64,000 bases of DNA from Chrysomallon squamiferum (taxonomy: Eukaryota > Mollusca > Gastropoda > Neomphalida > Peltospiridae), in NCBI GenBank assembly GCA_012295275.1, contig CM022673.1, positions 22,149,413 through 22,213,412 on the forward strand, in the 5' to 3' direction. The notes beneath the pieces were generated by a model that saw only the letters and a program-made list of their open reading frames with translations, was not told the origin of the DNA and did no database searches. The position numbers were made by a program, and so were the translations under genes. How positions within the stretch are numbered: the stretch's first letter is position 1; every line of letters starts with the position of its first letter. This document shows, in pieces, positions 1 through 11,069 of this stretch.

Positions 1-60
<60 letters not shown>
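1..60. repeat. (AAT)n microsatellite at window edge
   Basis: Uninterrupted AAT units run from the first base and grade into TGATAAT variants. The array probably continues beyond the window. Confidence 0.95.
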
Positions 61-168
61 TCTTCTTCTTTTTTTTTTTCATGAGCTAGCTTAAAAAAAA
101 AAAAATAATAATAATAATTTAAAAAAACAGTTAAGAATTGTCATGTTTGTAAACTATTTACTTAGAAT

Positions 169-251
169 ATTATCTGCTGTTTGGAAGGGCGAGAACTCAT
201 TGTTGTGGAATCTACAGCAATCAGTTTTCTCCCTTCCAAAGAGCTGATAAT
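169..251 (+). ncRNA. miRNA-like hairpin
   Basis: An 83-nt inverted repeat folds into one hairpin with 34-nt arms. I count 29 Watson-Crick pairs and one G-U pair, four isolated mismatches, no bulges, and a loop of about 15 nt. The 5' arm core TTTGGAAGGGCGAGAACT (from 180) pairs with AGTTTTCTCCCTTCCAAA (to 240). Size, arm length and spread-out mismatches are those of an animal pre-miRNA. The arms are complex sequence, unlike the simple repeats around. I do not recognise the seed of either arm. The strand is arbitrary, since the hairpin folds on both. A MITE remnant is the main alternative. Confidence 0.45.
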
Positions 252-1640
252 TTTGAAGGTAAAGAGTTTGCAACCATGCCATTTCTTTCGTTTGGTGTCA
301 CTTTCACGTAATGGTTAAATGAAATTAAGAATTGTTAGTCAAATGATCACGCTTTTAAACACTATACAAAGTCATGACTTTTTAAACAGCGTTTCTGGCG
401 CAATATATTTTTTGAACAGATATTGCAATTTAGACGTTTGTATTCGAGATATACAGTTTACATCAAATAATAATGTTTACATCAAAATATAAAGTTAACA
501 TCAAATATAAAGCTTATCTCAAAGTAACTGTTATATCAAAGTCGATCTATCTATCTATCTAGCTAGCTATATATATATATATATATATATTTATTTATTT
601 ATTTATTTATTTATTTATCTATATGTCTGTCACTGTCTGTGTGTCTATCTATTTTTATATACTTAGTTACCTGTAATTTCTAGCACATAAAAATAAAAGA
701 AGAAATGGTTTTTTTTTTATAGAAAATAATGTTGTTATTGAATTTTTAATGACAGTATATATATATATATGATTTATTATTATTTTCATTATTTTAATGT
801 CTAAACTTCCAGAAAACTTGACTAAGATCCTAGCTGCATGGATCCACAGAGGAAACAAAAAAAGGAGTTGAATAGTACTTCTGTTTAATTTTAAATAAGA
901 AATTTCTTTTTTTATTCTTTTTCTTTCATTCATTCATTTCTTCATTCAGTCATCCATCCAGTCATTAGTCTTACAAAATATTTACTTTCTAAAGTATGGA
1001 AATTAAAGGGATACTTTATTGTTTAAATATTTTATTTTAAATAGTTGATATGTCGGTTTCGTGAGATCTCCTTATTTGTAGATAAAGATTTGTTTAGAGT
1101 GAAATGTGCTTGTGTTAGAAAGTAAAATATTTGTTATGCTGTCATACTGTTTAATAATGAATAAATATTAAGAAAAAAGATATGATAATGTACAGTGCTT
1201 AAATCAAAATGACTGTTCTGATCACAACCTGAGATATAAGAATTTTCCGTGTCAGTAATATAGACAGAAAATCATTGCTTTGATATGATCCTTAGAACTT
1301 CAAATAAAACTCGATTTTAATTGTGAAGACATTTTCTAGAATAAGACAGTGTAGAAAAAGGTTTTGATAATTTTATAGATAATAGAGACTTATAAAAATA
1401 ACAACAACAAAAAATAGACAACCCTTTATTATCCCAATAACATAACAGAGCGATAAGTTCAACGTAGACTTTGTGAAAGTTTCACAAGTTGTTTGATGGT
1501 CTGAAAAATACAATATGACAGATATAACAGAAATACATGATACGTAAAATAAAGTAAAATAAAATAAAGTCATTTGTATTTATGAATTCCATTCTTTTTT
1601 ATTTTATTATATTTGTTTATTTTCAATAGCGAAAATGGAA
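252..1640. other. AT-rich stretch, no gene seen
   Basis: It contains a (TA)n/(TTTA)n run at 567-618, poly-T tracts and short open frames without recognisable domains or splice structure. It could hold the 3' UTR exon of the first peptide gene, which I could not place. Confidence 0.5.
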
Positions 1641-1650
1641 GTTTATTATT

Positions 1651-1681
<31 letters not shown>

Positions 1682-1711
1682 TTATCATTATCATTATTAT
1701 TATTATTATTT
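1641..1711. repeat. (ATT)n microsatellite
   Basis: ATT units with a few C substitutions, just downstream of the first peptide gene. Confidence 0.9.
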
Positions 1712-1881
1712 CAGCTCTTGAACTTAGTATTCTTAATGTTAATATTTTTTCAATATCAGCAACCTATCATTTCTATAATCTTTACTTACAGGAAAACTTT
1801 TTAAACACTTCACTCTTTCCCATAATGTTTACTTGCTTTTTGTAATGCATGTAGCAGAGATGAGAATCAGTTACCCACCTG

Positions 1882-2114
1882 TTATTTCCCACCAAGTCCC
1901 GCCAGTCCTAGTCCGAACCCCCCTCCCAAGTTGCTACTGGAACTTTTGTGTTTCACGCACGTGCTGCTGCTATGGTGACAGTGACAACAACATTTGCTGC
2001 CGCAGTGGGCGTTGTTGACGGCCACCAGACACACTGAAATGAAAAAAAACGTAAAACAATATTTAATATTGTATATACTTGTATACTTAAAGTAAATAAA
2101 CTAATACTACAACG

Positions 2115-2175
<61 letters not shown>

Positions 2176-2454
2176 GAGTGTGAGTGTGAGTGTGTTATTG
2201 TCGTTATTTGTTCAACTGATTAACGAATGAAGAAACAAAGGACTGAATCAGTTTTAAAAACCCCGCTATTTCAGCTGTATTTAAATATCATCCAACACAA
2301 TTTGACACGAGTGGGAGTACGTACTTTTGTAAACATAGATAATGTATTTAAACAATTTTTTTATATTTATCATTTTAGATTTATTCGATTTTAGATTTAT
2401 TAGATTTATTGTTTTTATAGTTGTTTTTTAATTATTAATTTTTAGACCAAAAAA

Positions 2455-2506
<52 letters not shown>

Positions 2507-2750
2507 CAATGACCACAATATTTATTATTATATATTTCTTACGATAATGAACGAATAAATGAACTAAAAAAGTTTGAAATAAATAAAAATAATAAAGAAA
2601 TTAAGAAAATGCATATAAATGAATGAATGAATTAATGAACGAACGAATAAATAAACAAATTAATTAATTAATTTAAAAAAAAAATAATAATAATAATGAA
2701 AACTTACACAGAACAACTAGTATAAATACAAAAACTGCCTTCATCATCAT
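1882..2750 (-). CDS. small secreted Cys/His/Gly-rich peptide, copy A
   Basis: Two coding exons: 2750-2708 and 2033-1882, 64 residues. Exon 1 encodes three Met codons and a hydrophobic leader (KAVFVFILVVL), and ends with a GTAAGT donor in phase 1. Exon 2 follows a TTTCAG acceptor. The leader continues to about VNNA, where signal cleavage is plausible before HCGSKCCCHCHHSSST, then CVKHKSSSS, a GGGFGLGLAG tail and a final GGK-stop. Gly-Lys at the end suggests C-terminal amidation after Lys removal. A donor-like CAG|GTGGGT follows the stop, consistent with the 3' UTR intron seen in copy E. Family and function are not recognised; secretion and metal binding are inferences from composition. Confidence 0.75.
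2116..2193. repeat. (GT)n microsatellite in peptide A intron
   Basis: About 29 GT units followed by GTGA variants, all inside the single coding intron of copy A. An (AAT)n run follows at 2467-2506 in the same intron. Confidence 0.95.
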
Positions 2751-2830
2751 CCTGATACTGTATATAAGTGTATTACTGCGTGTGTTACAGCTATGATACA
2801 ACTTGTCATAAACACACTACTACATCTACG

Positions 2831-2899
2831 TATTTATACACCATCTCCGTTCTACATCGCTGACTAGTAGTTCATACAACAGCGGGTTTCTTCTTTGAT
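2831..2899 (-). promoter_or_regulatory. promoter of peptide A: TATA box and CTTTGAT block
   Basis: TATAAATA (minus strand, 2838-2831) lies about 80 bp before the start codon. About 55 bp further upstream the plus strand reads CAGCGGG then CTTTGATGT (to 2901), a block repeated before copies B, D and E. CTTTGAT matches the TCF/LEF consensus; whether such a factor binds is inference. Confidence 0.6.
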
Positions 2900-2901
2900 G
2901 T

Positions 2902-4862
2902 ACACATTCTTAGAGGTGTATTTCGCCAACAGAAGATAAACAAAACACTGTCGAAGTATTTATAAAACATATCGTTCACGCTGGTAATAATAGAAAATAC
3001 TGAACTGCGAGATGATTCTGAAAATAAATACAAACAGTGGGAATGCCAGCGTGTTGTTAGGTATGTGGTGTAATTGTAAATGTTTAAATTTCTTCATAAC
3101 CATATGTTTTAATATATCATAAAAACAAAATTATATTTTATTTTCATTAGATAATTAAAATAATGATGACGATGATTGTAGTGATGATGATAATAATAAT
3201 AATTATGACAATGATGATAATGATAATAAATAAATCACTATAAGAATGTTTTTAAAAATTAAATGTAAATAAATAAACCTATTTATTTATTTATTTATTT
3301 ATTTATTTATTAAAACTGAACTGTTGAAAAAAAGAAAGGAAACAGTAAATTATATTCATATACACTTAAAGATTAGGTCTTGGTATATTTATGTATTTTT
3401 CATTTTATTAACTTGCAATATGATTATTATTATTATTATTGTTATTATTATTATTCCAGACTTGTAATAAAATGAATCAAGTAATTAACAGGAGCTGTAA
3501 TTGTTGGAATTGTAATGATATGCCGTTGACATTCCCAGGAATAAATAAATTATTTTATTAACTCATTCGGAACATTTTTACACGAACCGTTATATTCGTG
3601 TCAGACACAGGTGTTTTGTGTGATAATAATATTTGAGAAGAAACCCGCTTTAACAATCAGTCATCGATTACCATTCATGATAATTTACATGCACCTATTA
3701 AAAGCGGAACAACGAGTCAGTGAATGGTGATAACGCGGCCGCTCTGGGGGACTGATCCTAACAGTCTTCACAGTGAATGATAATGTTGTAGAGTAATTTT
3801 ATTTTAAAATAATAATAATAAAAATAATAAAAGCATTTTAGAAAAAAGGAGCTTATTCCAATTATTAAAGTGTAATGAAATAAGATTTTTGATTTAAAAT
3901 ATTCATTTATTTATATGCTGATATTATTCTTTATTATAATTAATTTTTTAATTATTTTATTAATAAATATATATTAACATTATCAGCTATTTATTTATTA
4001 CTGTCATCATCATTGTGATGTTATATACTTTATTCAAATGTCTAGAGTTTGGTGGGTTAGAGTGGAGATGAGATGAGAAGCTATATTTAGGTGTGTTTTA
4101 TCTTGATACTTTATGTCTTGCTTGTCTTTCCTCGCCGTTTATTACTGTACTTCTGTTGAGGCTGTAGACAGATGTAGTCTGATATATGAAATAATATTAT
4201 AACTGTCATATCATCTACATAAAAAACTAGTCTGACATGGTAACATTAGCTCTATGTGAATTATAAATATTTATTTATTTATTTATTTATTTTTATTTTT
4301 ACGTACAGTGGATTTGTAGTCAGGCAAGTCAAATGACACGTTGAATACAAAAAGAAAGCTAAATGAAAATTATAATAATTTAGGTCTTCAGACGTGTTTG
4401 AAACATTATTTGTTTCAATATATATATACATTTACATATATATGTAATTGGTTTAAGAGTTTAAGAGTTTAAATACCATATTAATTAATCAACCAACAGA
4501 AACAAAACACACAATGAACATTTTATTAAACATCAGACAAAACAATAACAACAACAAAAATTCAGCTTTTGATTCAGATTCCCGATTAGCTCGCAAGTAC
4601 TGTTTTAACCTGAAAAAAAGAGCAGCATACAAACAAACAAAACAACAACAAATAGAAAAAATAAGATTTTTGTTTATTATGATTATTATTATCGTCATCG
4701 TGATCACCATTGTTATTATTATTATTTTTGGTGTTGTTGTTATTGTTGTAATCAGTGTCATTGTTGTTGTAGATTTTTTTTCTTCTTGTTATTATTATTG
4801 TTATTATAGCTGTTAGATGTTAAAAATAAATTTTATAAATAATGCATGGACGAAATTTATTT
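2902..4862. other. intergenic, no gene seen
   Basis: AT-rich sequence with (TTTA)n at 3279-3312 and 4268-4300. At 3632-3647 the plus strand reads AGAAGAAACCCGCT, the reverse complement of the promoter block of copy A, with a TATTAAAAG about 48 bp downstream. No peptide exon follows, so it may be a promoter relic. Confidence 0.45.
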
Positions 4863-4903
4863 TTATAAATTAATTAATATTTACTTATAATGCATAATTA
4901 TTA

Positions 4904-4960
<57 letters not shown>

Positions 4961-4988
4961 TAAATTAATTAATATTTACTTATAAAGC
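4863..4988. repeat. 30-bp direct repeat flanking (ATT)n/(TTTA)n
   Basis: The segment TTAATTAATATTTACTTATA occurs at both ends with near-identical flanks, and microsatellite tract lies between. It abuts the 3' end of pseudogene B. Confidence 0.8.
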
Positions 4989-4990
4989 AT

Positions 4991-5418
4991 TCACTTCCCG
5001 CCCAGTCCCGCCAGACCAGTAGATTGCCGATGTGTTTGACGTGTTTCAAACTGACGCTGCTCGTGTGATGGCAGTGACAACAACACATTTACTGTGGTGA
5101 GCATCGTTCACAACGATGTAACATACTGAAAAGTTTGAAAAGTCAGAAGTGAAAGAGATAAATCTAATGAATCAAATAAAATCAAATGATTGAAATAAAA
5201 CAGTTAATAAAAGATTTATAAAATCATGAAATAATAAGAAAAATTAAAATTAAAATAAGTAAATTTGAAACTTAGAGTTATTAAAATAAGCAATATACGA
5301 AGGTAAAACAAAGAAGTAAATAAAAAAGCAAAAACTTGTTTACAATCAGCAAAGGAAGAAAAATAAATAAATAAACTTACATAAAACGAGTAGAGAAAAT
5401 ACTGTGAACAGTTAAGAA
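4991..5418 (-). pseudogene. secreted peptide pseudogene, copy B
   Basis: The two-exon layout of the family is recognisable: exon 1 relic 5418-5381 with a GTAAGT donor, exon 2 relic 5125-4991 with a TTTTCAG acceptor. The start codon is lost: the bases aligned to ATGAA read CTTAA, though the following leader codons (LFTVFSLLVL) survive. In exon 2 the Cys-run region differs in length by 2 nt from intact copies, which shifts the frame, and most of the Gly-rich coding part is missing. GGG AAG TGA, the terminal Gly-Lys-stop, survives out of frame. Dead copy; shows birth and death in this family. Confidence 0.75.
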
Positions 5419-5455
5419 ATGAGTGTATTACACAGACTGTACTGAATGTATCAGT

Positions 5456-5510
5456 TATTTATACAAACACTGGCTGTGAGGTAACGCGCTCAGCGGGTTT
5501 CCGCTTTGAT
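5456..5510 (-). promoter_or_regulatory. promoter of pseudogene B, still recognisable
   Basis: TATAAATA at 5463-5456 (minus strand) with CAGCGGG and CTTTGATAT (plus strand, to about 5512) upstream, as at copies A, D and E. The control region is better kept than the coding part. Confidence 0.5.
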
Positions 5511-5936
5511 ATAGATCTCACAACAGGTCTTTGTGTTGTAAACCAGCAGTTTGAAATAAACACGGCACAAAAAATCTTTCATTTATACCATTGTAATTTG
5601 TATTTTTATTTCAAATTCATTGTATAAAGAAATGAAACTCCCATTAAATATATTTTTTCAATCACAAAACAAATATAATTTTTATATAAAAGGAGAGAAC
5701 AACAATATTTTGTGATATGTAACTGTATACAAAATTTGCTAAACATTCTCCTATGTCCCCGCTACTATTTCCACGCTAAGAGATAAATTAAAGCAACTAC
5801 AGCTTCAGCGTGCTGGTTCACAGCCCGCAGTTACTTCTCGGCGACGTGCCTAGGACAGCCGGAGAACGACGCTGGCGACACTGTGATGAACTGTCTGAAG
5901 TATCGAACCACAGTTAACACTGTAAATACTGTATTT

Positions 5937-7660
5937 TTAAGTGTCTGTGGCTTGAAAACTAAACTGCATATATACCAGAATTTTTAAACTTTTAAAATCA
6001 GTATGATATTTTGTGTTTAACAGAAACCAAACTTGATGATACTGATAAGGTATACAGTATATACAAATAATATAAATAGAAAACCATGTGTTAAATCGAG
6101 CGGCAGTAACCGTGCTTCGAAAGTACAAATTTTTAAAAACATCTGTATATGCGCTACATATTTTAACACTGATACTTTTAACGTGTTGCAAGACGAACCT
6201 AGTAACATATCTACTGAAAATAATATTGTGCTCGGCAGCGACTTTAACGCCAGAACACAGAGACGCCCAGATTATATAATGTGTGATACTGAAACAAAAA
6301 AAGAATTTTCAGATGAATATTTTAATTTTAAAACAATCTGTTAAATTTAGGAATTTCTCTAGAAAAAAAAAGTCAGGATACAAACTTATTGAATTTTGCA
6401 AAAATAACATTATGCATGTTGTAAACGGAAGAGTTGGTAATGATAAAAATATTGGTAAAACTACTTGTAAGGGAACAAGTATCGTTGATTATGCTATAGC
6501 CTTGCTACGTGTATTAGAGAAAAACTCAGAATTTGAAGTTCTTGATTTTGAACCTTTATATTTAAAAATTCAAAGCCCAGTTATTATTTCCTTTAGAGTG
6601 TTAAAAACGAAACAAGTAGACGATATTGAAGAAACTGAATTGAAGTTCCGAAAATGGAATAAATATCTAGTTCACAAACAAGGTGGGAACAATGTAAATA
6701 AAAAAAACTATCACAACAGTTATCTTGGATTCACATAAGCTAAGAGAATCTTTTTTCACATGAACAGCCTAATGCCACGGTGAACAGTATCACTAACTTA
6801 TTCGTGAACATCGCGGTAAATACATTTGGACATACTAGAAACAGATCTACCCTCAAGCGTGGAAATAATGCTGGTTTGGTGGTCAATGCATATCACTGAG
6901 AAGAAAATACAGAAAAACCAGAACAACTTACAAAAATAGGAAAACAACGAATAACGACTTCTATAGGCCAGTAAACAAGAATGTTAAAACATTTAGGAAG
7001 ACAACTGGAGAAGAGAACAGATATTTTAAATCTTAGCAAATATGACGCGCGAGCTTTCTGGAAACTCCTAAAAACAGAACAAACTGACTGTAATGTACCA
7101 CCTTTAGAAACACTGTACCTGTACTTTAAAGATTAGTAATAATCTCACTCCAGAACCGACTTTACTATAGATTTAGAAAGTAACAAGTTAGTAAAATATA
7201 TTAGAAAGTGAAATACTTAGTTGTTAAATATCTCAAGAGCCACAAAGCTTCGAGTCTAGACAATATAATTAATGAATATATTAAGAAAACTGTCGATTGT
7301 AAAATACACGTATGTGTCAAACTTTCACATTTACTGTTTGAAAATGGTATCTTCCCTGATTCGTGGTTAGTTGGTATAACCAAGCAAATTTATAAAAGTG
7401 GTGATAAAAAAATCCAGTAAACTATAGACCCATTACATAACTTAGTTGCCTCGGGAAAGTCTTTACCGCTGTGTTAGATTATCTGAAGTTCAAGCAGGAT
7501 TTATGTGGTACAGAAGATATATTCAAAGTTAATGATTGTCATGGCATAAACATAAACGAATTGTTCAGTGAGTTTATACTTGTTATAATTGTTATAATCA
7601 TATTAAATTTTGTATGAATGTATCCTCATAACAACGGCCTAAAAGTAAATAAAGTTAAGT
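5937..7660 (+). mobile_element. decayed non-LTR retrotransposon (endonuclease and partial reverse transcriptase)
   Basis: Broken frames read as an endonuclease-RT polyprotein. From 5937: SVCGLKTKL and QKPNL (the CGLKSKL and TETKL region), then IVLGSDFNAR, an endonuclease signature, near 6225. A shifted frame continues at 6370-6710 with EFCKNNIMHVVNGRVG and SIVDYAI. From 7208, SHKASSLDNIINEYIKK and GIFPDSWLVGITKQIYKSGD match the start of the RT domain, followed by NYRPIT and LSCLGKVFTAVL. The catalytic YxDD part of the RT is missing. The 3' end has AAAAGTAAATAAAGTTAAG. Stops, frameshifts and deletion mark it as dead. Sequence at 5765-5935 is GC-richer and may be its 5' UTR. Exact clade undetermined; Jockey/CR1-like by motif style. 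Confidence 0.8.
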
Positions 7661-7930
7661 TCAGATTAATTCCCACAATTATGGGCGGTACTGAGGCACG
7701 TGCTGCACATGCCAAGTTGTCAGTCAGAACTCAACTGTGTTTTAACCCACGTAGTAATCATGTCTTGTGGGTAAGTTGATTTGTGTAAGTAAAGAAGTAA
7801 ACAGAAGAACACATTTACTCGGAAGTGTAGATTGTTTAAAATAATTGATTTTTCAAGAGTAAACATTTCTTTGTATTTCCTAACCAATTTGAAAGTCAAA
7901 TGAAAGACCACCACAGTCCGACTTGCTCTG

Positions 7931-8003
7931 TGCTGGAATCCGGGATTGAACCGGGGACCTTTAGATCTTCAGTCTAGTGCTCTTCCAACTCAGCTATTAC
8001 GGC
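7931..8003 (-). tRNA. tRNA-Phe-like copy, degenerate
   Basis: A 73-nt match to tRNA-Phe with anticodon GAA in loop CTGAAGA and a kept T-loop, but two mismatches in the acceptor stem (GCCGTAA against TTCCAGC). The flanks TTTGTCG before and CAGAGCAAGTCGGACT after match the intact copy at 10.2 kb. Probably a pseudogene. Confidence 0.65.
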
Positions 8004-8186
8004 CGACAAATTATGAAGACTAGCTGCTGTGACTGATTCAGTTAGTGAGAAAGATTTGGACTAGTTATATTGGATTATATTTAAACCACTCGACCAAGAA
8101 CTGTCGATTCTATTATTTCAGATATTGCTTATCCCGGGTTTTATAAAATACGTTCCCGATTAAAACAACATTTTAAATTAATTTAA

Positions 8187-8190
<4 letters not shown>

Positions 8191-8242
<52 letters not shown>
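8191..8242. repeat. (AAT)n microsatellite
   Basis: Perfect AAT units between the two tRNA-Phe-like copies. Confidence 0.9.
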
Positions 8243-8244
<2 letters not shown>

Positions 8245-8341
8245 TGACAAGCGACTGCATATAGAAATATATATATATATTTTCATCAAATGTTGGAAAA
8301 TAAAAAAAAAAAACCAAAACACATTTGTCCGACTTGCTCTT

Positions 8342-8402
8342 TGCCGGAACCTGGGGCCTTTAGATCTTCAGTCTAACGCTCTCCCAGCTGAGTTATTCCG
8401 GC
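8342..8402 (-). tRNA. tRNA-Phe-like copy lacking most of the T arm
   Basis: The acceptor stem (GCCGGAA with TTCCGGC), D arm and GAA anticodon arm are kept, but 12 nt of the T arm are deleted, including the box B core GGTTCAATCC. Pol III promoter function should be lost. The 3' flank AGAGCAAGTCGGAC is shared with the other copies. Pseudogene. Confidence 0.65.
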
Positions 8403-9063
8403 CGAAAAAGATGTCTTGCTATTATTTATTTATTTGTTTGTTTGTTTATTAAACTGTCGAATGACAATTTAATAATATAAACGTTATAATACTGGTTTGA
8501 AAGATGTCTTTCCAAATGGTCGAGTTCCCAATTCATAGAATTCCCAAATTCTCGAAATAACACGTCTACCTCAATACCTGATTACCTCTGTATGTAATGA
8601 ACTTGGCCTCTTCATGTTCATACAAGTTTTGATTATAGACGGACAATGAGTTATTTACCAATATACATAAATCTGGTTTCTTTATTCTTCTTTTGCTGTC
8701 ATGAAGCTGGCACTTGATTCTAACATTTTTTGTAAATCGATTATGTAATATCAACCGAAAGCAGAGCAAGCATTCACTACTCATTTGTTGTAATTATTTA
8801 CTTTTCCAAACACAGTCAAGACATCCTAAATTTTATGGTGGATTAAAAACGCATCACAGAGAAGTTTCTGGATTGGTACAATATTTTATAACACTGTACC
8901 TATTACTGAACTTACTGAAACATCAGACACACTGTTTTTAATATGATAGTTTTTAGATGAATACCTTCTTTTTTAATTATTTACATTCAACTACATTCAG
9001 TATATGGACTATTTCGAAATGTTCAATATTGCATACTTTATGCGATAAGCGATATCCATACTA
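8403..9063. other. intergenic, no gene seen
   Basis: Short open frames without recognisable domains; mixed AT-rich sequence between the tRNA relic and the pogo/Tigger-like element. Confidence 0.5.
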
Positions 9064-9672
9064 CAGTAATACTCGGATTAACAATGTAACTGGTTCCAAA
9101 TTTCCGATCGTTAAGTGAGATATCGTTAAGCAGGAAACTAATTGACATAGAATTAAGGTTAAAAACAGTGATTAAATAAGGAGAATAAAACGGCAATTTA
9201 GACATAAATGATTTAATAGATCATAGATATTAAACAAACAGTAAATCATTTACAAATTAGTTTATACAAATACATTAAGAAATAATTATATGCCGCTCAT
9301 TGTGGGTTCATTTTTGCGGGTTTTGTGTTTATTTTAGATATCGTATTTTGTTTCTAAAGTTATTGTCTTCCTTTTCCTTTTATCATCAGCATTCGCCCTG
9401 TACTGTTATTCGTTTTGAGATATTGATAGGCTAAATTACAAAAGCGTTAAGTTTAAATGGAAGCAAAAGAGACAAGACAATCTGAACATCACATGTACGT
9501 ATGATGTCTGCATGTCAGCTGATCAACGTAGCTTAGGGAAGCTCATGAATGAACGAAAACGGACTTAAACACTCATTTGTATCATTTCTTTCAAGCAATT
9601 ACATTTCTAGTTATCAATTCGTGAAAAAAAAAAAAAGATCGTTAAAGCGGCATATTAAGCGAGGTTTTACTG
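9064..9672. mobile_element. non-autonomous pogo/Tigger-like DNA transposon (MITE)
   Basis: The left end reads CAGTAATACTCGGATTAAC and the right end, reverse-complemented, CAGTAAAACCTCGCTTAAT. Both are flanked by TA, the target-site duplication of the Tc1/mariner superfamily. The inner left end continues AACTGGTTCC and ATCGTTAAG; the inner right end has AACGATC. The CAGTAAAACCTCG terminus is the pogo/Tigger style. About 609 bp long with no transposase frame inside. Confidence 0.75.
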
Positions 9673-10192
9673 TATCTATACAATAATAATCGCTTTCCAA
9701 TTAATCTGGAACAGTTCAATATAATGACTGAGGTAAAAACATGTATGTCTAAGACCACTGAACCACATTTAGCCTTTCGACAAACTGGGAATGCGACCAG
9801 ATGGGAGTAAGCCGTTTGAAATATATTGTCAGCTAACACACAGAGGATTATCAAACAACGTAACGACATTTTAAATATATAAAACATTATTAGAAAAACT
9901 CTATAACTATGCTATGAAAACTAAGCACACTATCACTAATCTAAGAAATACTGACGATTTCAAATTAGAATAATAAACATAACAATATGAAAAAAGAATG
10001 GCATCTGCGTGTGCAGCGAATTATTTAATTTATATAAAATTTCATTTATTTAATTATTAATAGAAAAATGTAAGCGTTAGTTACGATTGTCATACATAAG
10101 TGTAGAAAATAATTTTTAAAATTTCTTTCATTTATCTTTCGTTGGAAGAAAAAAATTAATAATTGTCGACCGCCAGAGTCCGACTTGCTCTG

Positions 10193-10265
10193 TGCCGGAA
10201 CCCGGGATTGAACCGGGGGCCTTTAGATCTTCAGTCTAACGCTCTCCCAACTGAGCTATTCCGGC
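10193..10265 (-). tRNA. tRNA-Phe (GAA)
   Basis: A perfect 73-nt cloverleaf: 7-bp acceptor stem GCCGGAA/TTCCGGC, D stem GCTC/GAGC, anticodon stem TTAGA/TCTAA with loop CTGAAGA (anticodon GAA), 5-nt variable loop, T stem CCCGG/CCGGG with loop TTCAATC, discriminator A. Box A (TAGCTCAGTTGG) and box B (GGTTCAATCC) are intact. There is no intron. A T7 run about 37 nt downstream (10156-10150) could end Pol III transcription. It is the only undamaged member of four related copies and shares flanks with them. Confidence 0.9.
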
Positions 10266-10650
10266 CGACAAATACCGAGTTCTGGCCGCAGATACGGAAT
10301 CAGTTGCCGTAAAAATCTTTACATTTGAACTATTATAAATATATTTGAATTATAATTACAGTCGTGATATTTTGCTTCATCAGTATTTTTAATTTAATAT
10401 TTAATATAACTACAGAATAATAATATCTTAAATATATTTATTAGTGCAAACTTTTATTTATTTATTATTTTTTGTTTTTGTTAGGGATTTGATAACAAAA
10501 TGAAATTAATTCACATGAATAAAAGCTTATTCAAAATAAAACCTCAGCAGTCATGTTTATTATTTTATTGGATATAAAGGTGAAAACAATAACAACGAGA
10601 AACGAGAAAACAAGAGGATTTTCCTCAGCGATATGCCATAATCTGAAAAT

Positions 10651-10830
10651 AAAAATAATAATAGTAGTAAATACAAAACTAACCAAAACAACAACAACAA
10701 CATTAATAATAATAGTAGTAAATACAAAACTAACAACAACAACAACAACAACATTAATAATAATAGTAGTAAATACAAAACTAACCAAAACAACAACAAC
10801 AACATTAATAATAATAGTAACTGTAATAAC
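10651..10830. repeat. 51-bp minisatellite, three units
   Basis: The motif AGTAGTAAATACAAAACTAA recurs every 51 bp (from about 10662, 10713 and 10764), each followed by ACAACAACAAC and ATTAATAAT. The unit length is a multiple of three, which explains open frames on both strands. Confidence 0.9.
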
Positions 10831-10910
10831 AATAATTATATAGTGTTAATAATAATAGCCTATATTAACAAAAAATACAATAAAATAAATAATATCATTA
10901 AATCAGTTTT

Positions 10911-10945
<35 letters not shown>

Positions 10946-11069
10946 CTGACAGTTAAAACATTAAAACAAAAAATAAAAATACATACAAGTTTTAATGGCT
11001 TTTCTATTCTGTCATATGAAAAATTCAAGTTTGTACAAAACGTTCTGAGATGTACGTACCGACATATCA

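Noticed and set aside
1882-2033. Metallothionein identity for the Cys-rich peptides
   Set aside because: Metallothioneins show many C-x-C pairs; here there is one CCC run and few other Cys, with a leader and a Gly-rich tail.
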